Source of the DNA: Wolbachia sp.
Lineage (GTDB): Bacteria; Pseudomonadota; Alphaproteobacteria; Rickettsiales; Anaplasmataceae
NCBI GenBank assembly: GCA_028803175.1
Contig: JARBCG010000100.1
Coordinates: 1-11,014, forward strand
Length of the DNA stretch: 11,014 nt
Reading direction: 5' to 3'
Shown here piece by piece: positions 1 through 6,403 of the stretch (its first letter is position 1; each line of letters begins with the position of its first letter). A program made the position numbers and the translations under genes. The notes under the pieces were generated by a model. That model was given only the letters and a program-made list of their open reading frames with translations. It had not been told where the DNA came from and searched no databases.

Positions 1-193
1 AGTTTGCAGTACATACTTCCCTGATAATTTCTTTGCTACGCACTGTTGTTTGACCTGTAAGTATTCTATATCTGTACTTAATCTGTAACTTAGTACAGAA
101 CACTAAATAGTACTTTAAATTAAACGTACTGTGAGAGCTATGTTTGTAATCCATACTAAACCATAATAAACCATAATAAAGTGTTCGCCTTAA
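1..193. other. Left-edge region without an assignable gene
   Basis: I cannot assign a gene here. On the minus strand two overlapping frames stay open from about position 105 to the window edge. One includes the stretch QQCVAKKLSGKYVLQT and the other ILTGQTTVRSKEIIREV; neither has an ATG. A plus-strand frame from position 2 is also open up to about 85. With three frames open over roughly 100 bases, none can be preferred. It may be the end of a degraded gene lying outside the window. Confidence 0.3.
151..180. repeat. Three-copy 10-bp tandem repeat
   Basis: The 30 bases are three consecutive 10-mers: ccatactaaa, ccataataaa, ccataataaa. The last two are identical and the first differs at one base. 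It lies just upstream of the ankyrin pseudogene. A function is not evident; such arrays are typical slippage products and vary in copy number between strains. Confidence 0.8.
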
Positions 194-197
194 GGCG
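186..197. repeat. Perfect 12-bp palindrome
   Basis: CGCCTTAAGGCG is a perfect dyad in otherwise AT-rich sequence, immediately after the tandem repeat and before the frame that leads into the ankyrin pseudogene. It could be a protein-binding dyad or chance. No poly-T run follows, so it does not look like a terminator. Confidence 0.5.
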
Positions 198-1116
198 AGT
201 ATGTTAACCCACCCACCTCACTACATAAAATAAAAGGTGCGTTACAAAAGCAAGATCCAAATACATATGAAGAGTGGAAAAATACAGAGTGGGGAAATGA
301 TGAATTTAATATAGATCATCTATTTTGGTATAATTTTGAATAATGTACATTGTTACATTTGTATGCTAGAATGGTTATTCAAATATAGCAAGGTCTCTAA
401 TAGTGCAATGGGCAAATGTTGATGAGAAAAATAACTGTAATGAAACAGCTTTACATTTGGCTACAGAATATGGTCACGTAGAGGTAGTAAAAAATCTAAT
501 AGGTGCAGGAGCAAATATTAATGAAAAAAACAGTAGAGGTGAAACGCCTCTATGTTTAGCTAATAAATGTCACGATATAGAAGTAGCAGATTATTTAAGT
601 GAGCAAAAAGATGGGGTAAATGAAATAAAACAACCTAAATTACTGAGAAATTTAGAAGGTAAATGTAAAGATATGGGAAATTATTCAAGAACCAAAAAAG
701 CAGGTGGTAGAAAAAGTGATAATGGGAGCACTCCTCCAATAAATGAGACTTACGTTAATAGTAAACCTTTTCAATGTGGAAAAGATGTTAATAATAATAG
801 TAATAGTGGAGATACTTCTTTACACAACTCTATCCACTTGGGTATTGCTTCTATTACGATAAGTACAAAATCAAGCAGAAGTGAAGCAATTATGTTAGGC
901 TATTACTGCTGGTGTTGCTTCTGCATTGGTAGCAGGCTCTATACTTGGATTTGCCGCTAATTTACCTGCATTAGCGTAATTGGTATAGCTGCACCGGCAG
1001 CATTAGTATTTGGCGGCATTACATATGAGATATTTAAACCTAATACTGAAATGAAAAATGTTGTGTCTGAAAGAAAAGCGCCAGAGATAATTCAAGTGCA
1101 AAAAATTATAGGTTGA
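194..1116 (+). pseudogene. Ankyrin-repeat protein with C-terminal membrane hairpin, broken
   Basis: This is a decayed ankyrin-repeat gene. Frame 2 is open from 194 (peptide includes NTYEEWKNTEWGNDEFN) to a TAA at 341-343 and continues beyond it as CTLLHLYAR. A one-base loss near 370 moves it to frame 1, giving NGYSNIARSLI and ANVDEKN. Two fairly complete repeats follow (NETALHLATEYGHVEVVKNL and RGETPLCLANKCHDIEVADY), in the longest uninterrupted stretch, 403-960 (185 codons from a GTG). One extra base near 901 then moves the frame, where ITAGVASALVAGSILGFAAN forms a membrane helix. A one-base loss near 977 returns it to frame 1 as IGIAAPAALVFGGITYEIF, ending IQVQKIIG and TGA at 1114-1116. Ankyrin proteins mediate protein contacts and in Wolbachia are candidate host-interaction factors. 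No start codon is evident for the full frame, and 403-960 may be annotated elsewhere as a truncated protein. Confidence 0.8.
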
Positions 1117-1141
1117 AGCTATAAAAGTCGTAAGTGTAGCT

Positions 1142-1156
1142 AACCTAATTTAGGTT
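1142..1156. repeat. Short inverted repeat after the ankyrin pseudogene
   Basis: AACCTAA and TTAGGTT face each other around a single T, 26 bases after the pseudogene stop. A few T residues continue from the right arm (ggtttt), so it could be a weak remnant terminator of the ankyrin gene, but the stem is AT-rich and the central gap is too tight for a good hairpin. Confidence 0.35.
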
Positions 1157-1190
1157 TTCCGAACAGATTTATTAGTATTCTTAGTAATTT

Positions 1191-1240
1191 CAGCGTGTAA
1201 CACTGGATCCTGGTTTTTACTGGATTCCATATGGGATGAC
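1191..1240. repeat. Degenerate Wolbachia-type dispersed hairpin repeat
   Basis: The segment contains cactggatcctggttttta followed by ctggattcca and gggatgac. This matches the style of a hairpin repeat I recall from many Wolbachia intergenic regions, in which 'tggaatcca' blocks face each other around a 'gttttttac' centre next to 'tcatccca'. Here TGGATCC (1204-1210) pairs with GGATTCCA (1222-1229) only with a bulge, so the copy is degenerate. It lies between the ankyrin pseudogene and the 3' end of holA. The family assignment is from memory. Confidence 0.6.
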
Positions 1241-1268
1241 AAAAGTCAGTAAATCTTATTTTAGTCAG

Positions 1269-2282
1269 CTATACAAGAAACTTTTCTTGTAAAACTTCAA
1301 AAACTATCTGCTGAAAAAGCATCTTATGGTCTAGATCAGTTTTTTTACACATAATTTCCAGGCTTATCAATTTTTCTAGGAATTTTTTAAGCTCTGAAAG
1401 GTGAAAAATTTTGAGATGAGACCTAAAGCTTTGTAACTGTTTAAAAAATAATGGGGGATTAAGTTGGTCAATTGCAGTTTGTTCACTCACACCATTTTGT
1501 ATTGACAGCAAGACATTCTCAAGACGAAGAAAATAATTAAATATAATACGGATTAGCGCTATTGGTGAAAAGTTCTCCTGTAATATCAATATATCAGAAA
1601 TTCTAACGAAATTAGCCACATCTTTGCTTGCTATTGCAGAATATAGATTATCAAGTGTAGCATAATTAGCACCAGAAGTTGAAAAGCATAGTTCTATATC
1701 TTCAAGCCTTAGATCTTTTCTTTCTCCCAAATACAAAACTAATTTCTTAAGCTCTGAATATATGGGGATCTTATTGTGGTTGAAGTAGAATTGTAATTGA
1801 TTGACCAACTCATTTGTGTATTTTACACCACTCTGCTTTAAGTAACCTGATATGATATCATAAAGATTGCTACTGCTATCCTTATAGCAAACAACTGAAC
1901 CAAAAATTTTTGAGCTCTCCATGTAGCTTTTGATTGTAGAATTGTACGTCAGCTCACCTGCTATCATCACTATATAATGATCTCCTACGTTATGATCTAA
2001 CACATTCTTTAGTTCTTTGGATATATTTCCACTCACGTTTATTAGCTTAATTAGCTGTTTATCACTAAACATTGAAATGTTTGCCAATTTAGAAAGTAGT
2101 AAACCAGGTGACTTATTTACTACCATAAAATCCATTACCTGAACTGAATACTTACTTAAATTGGCTGTTATTTCTTTTGTATAAAAATCAATTCTGCTGT
2201 GATCACTTCCATGAATTAACATACCACTTAAAACACTAGGTTCTTTCAAAAAGTTTTTAGTTTTAGATAGTGTAATCTTCAT
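1269..2282 (-). CDS. holA: DNA polymerase III subunit delta
   Basis: The 337-residue product has the length and layout of HolA, the clamp-loader delta subunit that opens the beta clamp so it can be loaded on primed DNA. The N-terminal AAA+-like part includes LIHGSDHSRIDFYTKEI (about 23-39), which corresponds to the degenerate nucleotide-binding region of delta; it lacks a proper Walker A, as expected because delta does not hydrolyse ATP. The clamp-contact segment is SKLANISMFSDKQLIKL (about 64-80), the family's 'SMFSDKQLI'-type motif. The C-terminal collar region contains NPPLFFKQLQSFRSHLKIF (about 275-293), a recognisable delta signature. The start ATG at 2282 is preceded by AGG only two bases away, and the upstream short ORF ends 5 nt before it, which suggests translational coupling. 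The gene is intact. Confidence 0.9.
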   Translation of the reverse strand: MKITLSKTKNFLKEPSVLSGMLIHGSDHSRIDFYTKEITANLSKYSVQVMDFMVVNKSPGLLLSKLANISMFSDKQLIKLINVSGNISKELKNVLDHNVGDHYIVMIAGELTYNSTIKSYMESSKIFGSVVCYKDSSSNLYDIISGYLKQSGVKYTNELVNQLQFYFNHNKIPIYSELKKLVLYLGERKDLRLEDIELCFSTSGANYATLDNLYSAIASKDVANFVRISDILILQENFSPIALIRIIFNYFLRLENVLLSIQNGVSEQTAIDQLNPPLFFKQLQSFRSHLKIFHLSELKKFLEKLISLEIMCKKTDLDHKMLFQQIVFEVLQEKFLV

Positions 2283-2287
2283 AACCT

Positions 2288-2434
2288 CTATATTATATTA
2301 TCATCTGATAACGGCATAGTATCTTGAATTTGATTCACTAAAGGATCAACTATATCTTGTACGATGTTTGTATCATTTGTCCACTCTGTGTCTCTCAAAA
2401 TATGCTTATGGTAAAATTTCTGTTCTTTTATCAT
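2288..2434 (-). CDS. Short conserved-looking ORF upstream of holA
   Basis: This is a 48-codon ORF starting MIKEQKFYHKHILRDTEW and ending MPLSDDNII. It has a good Shine-Dalgarno sequence (GGAG, eight bases before the ATG) and ends 5 nt before holA, with its TAG contributing to the GAGG in front of the holA ATG. The product is hydrophilic and acidic towards the C-terminus, with no signal peptide or membrane helix. I do not recognise the family. In many proteobacteria lptE precedes holA, but this peptide is far too short and lacks a lipoprotein signal, so I do not make that assignment. The RBS and coupling to holA are the main support for it being real. Confidence 0.6.
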   Translation of the reverse strand: MIKEQKFYHKHILRDTEWTNDTNIVQDIVDPLVNQIQDTMPLSDDNII

Positions 2435-2459
2435 ATTTTCTGCTCCGTAAAATTAACAA

Positions 2460-2477
2460 CGTATCACTAGCGTATCA
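2460..2477 (-). promoter_or_regulatory. Direct repeat in the leader of the holA operon
   Basis: On the minus strand TGATACG occurs twice, 11 bp apart centre to centre (about one helical turn), 26-43 bases upstream of the short ORF that leads into holA. Such spacing could suit a protein bound on one face of the DNA. No clear -35/-10 pair could be placed around it. Confidence 0.3.
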
Positions 2478-2520
2478 ATGATGGTATAGCAAAAACTATT
2501 TTTATGCTAATGACGATTAT

Positions 2521-2546
2521 ATTCTATAATTAATATATTATAGAAT
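2521..2546. repeat. AT-rich inverted repeat between divergent genes
   Basis: ATTCTATAAT and ATTATAGAAT are perfect 10-bp arms around a 6-base spacer (taatat). It lies in the divergent gap between the holA operon (minus) and the small membrane-protein ORF (plus). There is no T-tract, so a terminator is unlikely. TATAAT-like hexamers occur within or beside it on both strands, so it may overlap divergent promoters. Confidence 0.5.
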
Positions 2547-2576
2547 TATTAAGCTTGTATTTCATAAAATGTTGAA

Positions 2577-2894
2577 TTGATTTATTATTATTTTATAGTT
2601 ATATATAAATATGATAATAATTGTGTAAAATACATTGGCAAACTTACCACATCAGTAGAAAAAACGCAAATAGAAAAAAATAGAACGAATAAGATCAATG
2701 TTATACTTGGATCTTTTCTCTTAGTAGCGATTGTAAGTGCAATAATTCTAGGAATCACACTTCCAGGAACCACGCCATATAGCTTAGAGATTTTAAGGCG
2801 GTCTGCATTACTCGTGCTAGCTGCAGTAGTATGGAGAGATGTGTTTAATGCTGCAGAGCAAAAAGAAGATAAAGAACATGTACAGTATAGGTAG
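2577..2894 (+). CDS. Small two-helix membrane protein, start uncertain
   Basis: The frame runs 105 codons from a TTG, with an in-frame stop upstream at 2565-2567 and no in-frame ATG. From about residue 28 it looks coding: a charged segment (EKTQIEKNRTNK), a first hydrophobic helix (INVILGSFLLVAIVSAIILG, about 40-59), a short PGTTP turn, a second helix (SALLVLAAVVW, about 76-86) and a charged tail (EQKEDKEHVQYR). The first 20 residues come from very AT-rich DNA and are probably not native. Either an unusual start is used or the gene has lost its 5' end. I do not recognise the family; it is probably an inner-membrane protein. The tail resembles QDKEQVQ in the remnant at 7362-7469, but this is only a few residues. 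Confidence 0.5.
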   Translation: MIYYYFIVIYKYDNNCVKYIGKLTTSVEKTQIEKNRTNKINVILGSFLLVAIVSAIILGITLPGTTPYSLEILRRSALLVLAAVVWRDVFNAAEQKEDKEHVQYR

Positions 2895-2954
2895 ATGTTC
2901 TGAGAAATTTAATCGCTTAAAATCTTGATATATGCTAGTTTAATAATAAATTAA

Positions 2955-3068
2955 TCAATTAAAGTCTTTTTCTAGCCCACTATTTCTATACCTGTTATAG
3001 TACTTACAGAACGTTTGTCTACTTATGCCATTTGCATTATAAACATCACTGACAAATTTGTATGACAC
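2955..3068 (-). pseudogene. Transposase fragment (helix-turn-helix part)
   Basis: A 37-codon frame, open from a GTG at 3068 and stopping at 2955-2957, reads SYKFVSDVYNANGISRQTF and CKYYNRYRNSGLEKDFN. The pattern 'vY...GISrqTfyKyynRYr..GleGL' is the N-terminal helix-turn-helix of IS481/IS3-like transposases, where this domain is followed by an RSRRP-type linker and a DDE catalytic domain. Here it ends at a stop after EKDFN and no DDE core follows. No terminal inverted repeats are evident. It is a relic of an insertion sequence, in the same orientation as the decayed genes upstream. The exact IS family is uncertain. Confidence 0.6.
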
Positions 3069-3141
3069 ATGTTTTTTACCTTTGTTTGTTCATGCTTAAC
3101 ATTTTATCAGCGAATTAGCGACCTTTACAGGAATGAGTGGA

Positions 3142-3411
3142 TTAAATTTGCCTCACATACAAGTTGCTTAGTGATACACAAGACATATTGTCCCATGGCT
3201 GATTTAGAGATTTCTTTTTCTTAGATTGTTTATCATCATTTTGTGTGTTGCACCCTCTAAATGACACAATGCCTTTGTTAGCAACACAAACTATTGTACT
3301 ACGGTCGTCAGCGTCTGGTAATATTTCTCTTTCCTCGCTTCTGAGATAATTATGACTATTGTGTAATACTTTTGAAATGCTGTTAATAAGTCTCATATCG
3401 CCATCTGGCAT
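3142..3411 (-). CDS. Hypothetical protein, probably decaying
   Basis: The 89-codon frame begins MPDGDMRLINSISKVLHN at ATG 3411. Other segments are ILPDADDRSTIVCVANKG (about 31-48) and a lysine run (KQSKKKK). There is no membrane helix or recognised motif. The ATG lies two bases after the reconstructed stop of the upstream frame (3414-3416), an operon-like junction, which argues that both were once a translationally linked pair. The C-terminus may also be shifted: a different frame continues as FNPLIPVKVANSLIKC to a TAA at 3096-3098. I cannot assign a function, and the gene may be a pseudogene. Confidence 0.4.
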   Translation of the reverse strand: MPDGDMRLINSISKVLHNSHNYLRSEEREILPDADDRSTIVCVANKGIVSFRGCNTQNDDKQSKKKKSLNQPWDNMSCVSLSNLYVRQI

Positions 3412-3413
3412 TT

Positions 3414-3831
3414 TTAGTATTTTAAATCAGAGCGAATTTCCTTTCCAATTCTGTCTATAGTAAGTGATTTTTTTTTGGATATCCTCAGTATCAATTTCGA
3501 TTATTACCGTTCTCTCTGCCTGATTTGTTTTTATATTTGGATGTTACTTTTGTATATTATTAATTTTCTTTTGTCTTAGTTTATATATCCTTTCACTCTT
3601 GTCTACAAGGTGCCAAGGTACTAAAAATGCAACAAGTCCAGCTTCTATACCTAGCCACCTAATACCTACTTTTGTACTACTTGGTAACATTTCTACGTGT
3701 AACGAAATCCTAGTGCGATGTTCTACTACTTGCTTTAAAACAATGTCTGCATCCCTTTTTGTTTGACTAGAAGAATTACACAAATTACATGGATTTAGTA
3801 CGTTCATTACTGTCTGTAATGGTAAGAACAA
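3414..3831 (-). pseudogene. Unknown one-helix protein, interrupted
   Basis: The frame starts at a TTG (3831) or ATG (3807), or further up to 3879 without a start, and reads NPCNLCNSSSQTKRDADIVL, then SSTKVGIRWLGIEAGLVAFL and LVDKSERIYKLRQKK to a TAA at 3544-3546. The same frame continues beyond the stop with coding-like sequence (TNQAERTVIIEIDTEDIQKK). It is then shifted in a run of nine A residues (plus-strand T run 3468-3476); with eight A residues it reads SLTIDRIGKEIRSDLKY and stops at 3414-3416, two bases before the next ATG. One hydrophobic segment (LGIEAGLVAFLVPWHL) could be a membrane helix, and a CxxC (NPCNLCN) lies near the N-terminus. The family is not recognised. The evidence for a once-continuous gene of about 139 codons is the matching frames and the neat junction. 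Confidence 0.55.
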
Positions 3832-3863
3832 CGCTCTGCTGACAGCTCCACGAAAGCTAGCGG

Positions 3864-3891
3864 TTGTTTGTTGTTGTGCTTATGTTATAAT
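3864..3891 (+). promoter_or_regulatory. Candidate promoter for mutS
   Basis: TTGTTT (3864-3869), a 16-bp spacer and a perfect TATAAT (3886-3891) would start transcription about 90 bases before the mutS ATG. A second TATAAT at 3966-3971 lies too near the ATG to give a normal leader and has no good -35. In AT-rich DNA such matches are common, so this is tentative. Confidence 0.3.
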
Positions 3892-3986
3892 GTTCCATGA
3901 TAACCTTATTCATCTAAGCGTGAATATAATCTATAATAATATTATGTCAATTAATTTATTGCTAATATAATACACTCAAAAATGCT

Positions 3987-6398
3987 ATGAACTTTACAAA
4001 AGAAAGAAACACTCCTGTAATAGAGCAATATTTAAGCCTAAAAGCTCAGTATAAAGAGCACTTGTTGTTTTACAGACTTGGAGATTTTTATGAGTTGTTT
4101 TTTGATGATGCCATTAAGGCAGCAAAGCTACTAAATATAGTGTTAACCAAAAGAGGCAATTCAAATGGACAGGAAATACCGATGTGTGGTGTGCCAGCAC
4201 ATAGTAGCGAGTCTTACTTACATAAACTAATAGACTTGGGATTTAAGGTTGCAGTTTGTGATCAATTAGAAACAGCAGATGAAGCAAAAAAAAGAGGCTA
4301 TAAATCCATAGTAAAACGTGATGTAGTACGAATTGTAACCCCAGGTACGATTGTTGAAGATTCGTTATTAGAAGATAAAAGCAATAATTATCTAGCATCT
4401 ATAGTTGGAAAGAATGAGGAATATGCTATTGCTTGGCTTGAATTATCAACAGGAAAATTCTTCTTCTCCGCCACTAATTTAAAAACATTAGATAGTGATT
4501 TATCACGCATCTCACCAAGAGAGCTATTGATTTCTGAAAAATTAACTGAAGATGAAAAAATTAGATCAATTTTAAAGAATTATAAAATATCAATCACACA
4601 GCATGTTCAGAGCTTTTTTGAGTATAGCAAATCTCACAGAACACTGTGTGAGTTTTATAAAGTCAGAGAACTTGGAGTAGTAGGAAATTTTAGCGAAGTA
4701 GAAATCATAGCATGCAGTGCATTATTAGAATATGTAAGAGTAACACAAAGAGGCTCTATTCCTAGGCTTGAATTTCCAAAAATGTACAAGCAACAAAATT
4801 TCATGCTCATTGATGCTTCAGCAAGAAGAAATCTTGAATTGTTCTCAACTCAATTTGGAGAAAAGAAGGGTTCTCTGATATCTGTTATTGATCATACAAT
4901 CACTGCTCTTGGTGGACGTTTATTAAAACAGATTCTTTCTTCACCACTTGTTTGTCCTAAAGCAATTAATTTAAGACTCAACACTGTTGAGTTTTTCGTA
5001 AATGACCATGGATCACGTAAAAAAATACGTGAAATACTTTCTAACGTTCCAGATATTGAAAGATCATTATCGCGTTTAATTCTAGGACATGGTTCTCCAA
5101 AGGATATGAATCTATTAAAAATAGGACTAGGTAAAACGTTAAAGCTTTCTGAGTTTATATCTAAGTTAAAATCAGATGAAAGTGAACTGAACATCGTACA
5201 TAAAAGTTTAGGTGATCACCAAGATCTGTTTGAATTGCTGAATAAGGCTGTACTTGATAACAATGTCAATACAGTAAAAGAAGGAGGATTCATAAATCCA
5301 AAATATGATACAGAGTTGTCCGAATTATCATATGTGCTAAATAATAGTAACAAACTAATAACTAAGCTCCGTGAATCTTATCGCGATCTAACTGGCATTG
5401 CAGCACTAAAAATATTGCACAACAATATACTTGGCTATTATGTTGAAGTTTCAGCCAATCACAAAATAACTTCGGATATCTTTATTCACAGACAAAGCTT
5501 AGCAAATAGTGTCCGTTATACTACTGACGAATTAAAAGAGTTAGAAAATAAAATTCTTACTGCACGTGATGCTGTAATCAATCTAGAAGTAAAAATTTTT
5601 AGTGAATTGTGTAGCAAAATTGCTAAAGAGTCTGAAAAAATTGCTGTTGCTGCAAATGCTTTAGCAAAGCTTGATATCAGAACTGCATTTGCAGAGCTTG
5701 CTGTACAAAATAGCTATGTAAAGCCTGTGATTAATGATAGCAAAGAGTTTAGTATCCGCAACGGAAGACATCCTGTAATTGAAGCTAATGATAAATTTAT
5801 TGCAAATAGCATCAATTTAACTGGGATACACTTAATTACTGGTCCTAATATGGCTGGAAAAAGTACTTTTTTAAGACAAAATGCCCTAATTGCAATTTTG
5901 GCTCATATGGGTTCTTTTGTACCAGCAGAAAGTGCACATATTGGAGTGATTGATAAAATATTCAGTAGAGTTGGTGCAACAGATAATATAACAGCAGGTT
6001 ATTCAACTTTTATGGTGGAGATGATTGAAACTGCAACAATAGTTAATCAAGCCACAGATCGTTCTTTGGTTGTTCTGGATGAAATTGGCAGAGGCACAGG
6101 AGTGTATGATGGATTGTCGATTGCCCAGGCAGTGATAGAGCATATTCACAATGTAAATAGGTGTAGGGCTATTTTTGCTACTCACTATCATGAACTAACT
6201 AGGGTCAGTAAATATTTAGATCATGTAAAATGTTTTTGTGTGAAAATAAAAGAATGGAATGGTGAAGTTATATTTTTACATGATGTAATAGAAGGGATTG
6301 CAGATGAGTCGTATGGAATACACGTAGCAAAGCTTGCTGGTTTTCCTGATGCTGTTTTAAGTAGAGCGAGCGAGGTATTTGATGAGCTAAAAAACTAA
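3987..6398 (+). CDS. mutS: DNA mismatch repair ATPase MutS
   Basis: The 803-residue protein recognises mismatches and small loops and recruits MutL. The N-terminal mismatch-binding domain has GDFYELFFDDA (about 32-42) with the Phe-X-Glu wedge at F34-E36. The connector, lever/core and clamp domains follow (about 120-580). The C-terminal ABC ATPase has Walker A GPNMAGKST (619-627), the GYSTFMVEM signature (about 671-679), Walker B with DEIGRGT (698-704) and the ATHYHEL switch (731-737). It ends right after the helix PDAVLSRASEVFDELKN, so the roughly 50-residue C-terminal tail that carries the tetramer/clamp-contact region in E. coli MutS (853 residues) is absent. The ATG at 3987 aligns with the usual family start (TPVIEQYLSLKAQY). 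No strong Shine-Dalgarno is seen. The gene is intact, with no neighbouring mutL. Confidence 0.97.
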   Translation: MNFTKERNTPVIEQYLSLKAQYKEHLLFYRLGDFYELFFDDAIKAAKLLNIVLTKRGNSNGQEIPMCGVPAHSSESYLHKLIDLGFKVAVCDQLETADEAKKRGYKSIVKRDVVRIVTPGTIVEDSLLEDKSNNYLASIVGKNEEYAIAWLELSTGKFFFSATNLKTLDSDLSRISPRELLISEKLTEDEKIRSILKNYKISITQHVQSFFEYSKSHRTLCEFYKVRELGVVGNFSEVEIIACSALLEYVRVTQRGSIPRLEFPKMYKQQNFMLIDASARRNLELFSTQFGEKKGSLISVIDHTITALGGRLLKQILSSPLVCPKAINLRLNTVEFFVNDHGSRKKIREILSNVPDIERSLSRLILGHGSPKDMNLLKIGLGKTLKLSEFISKLKSDESELNIVHKSLGDHQDLFELLNKAVLDNNVNTVKEGGFINPKYDTELSELSYVLNNSNKLITKLRESYRDLTGIAALKILHNNILGYYVEVSANHKITSDIFIHRQSLANSVRYTTDELKELENKILTARDAVINLEVKIFSELCSKIAKESEKIAVAANALAKLDIRTAFAELAVQNSYVKPVINDSKEFSIRNGRHPVIEANDKFIANSINLTGIHLITGPNMAGKSTFLRQNALIAILAHMGSFVPAESAHIGVIDKIFSRVGATDNITAGYSTFMVEMIETATIVNQATDRSLVVLDEIGRGTGVYDGLSIAQAVIEHIHNVNRCRAIFATHYHELTRVSKYLDHVKCFCVKIKEWNGEVIFLHDVIEGIADESYGIHVAKLAGFPDAVLSRASEVFDELKN

Positions 6399-6403
6399 GA
6401 AAA

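Noticed and set aside
151..197. CRISPR-like or attachment-site repeat
   Set aside because: The repeats are only 10 bp and directly adjacent without spacers; no integrase or cas gene is nearby.
892..985. Programmed frameshifting in the ankyrin gene
   Set aside because: There is no slippery heptamer with a downstream structure at 901 or 977, and the same gene also has an early stop and another shift; decay explains all of them.
2288..2434. Assignment of the short ORF before holA as lptE
   Set aside because: lptE precedes holA in many proteobacteria, but the peptide has 48 residues, no lipoprotein signal and no LptE-like features.
2521..2546. Bidirectional terminator
   Set aside because: The stem is almost entirely A/T with no T-tract, and it lies between divergent, not convergent, genes.
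2588..2773. Minus-strand 61-codon frame opposite the two-helix membrane protein
   Set aside because: Its apparent hydrophobic stretch is the mirror of the plus-strand helix; it has no RBS, and the plus-strand product has a better helix-charge-helix layout, though neither is certain.
4892..5194. Open frame antisense within mutS (100 codons)
   Set aside because: It lies fully within the conserved mutS coding region, has no ribosome binding site and shows no recognisable domain; it is a by-product of mutS codon usage.
6003..6191. Open frame antisense to the mutS ATPase domain
   Set aside because: It mirrors the Walker B/switch region of MutS, which is under strong constraint; there is no independent support.
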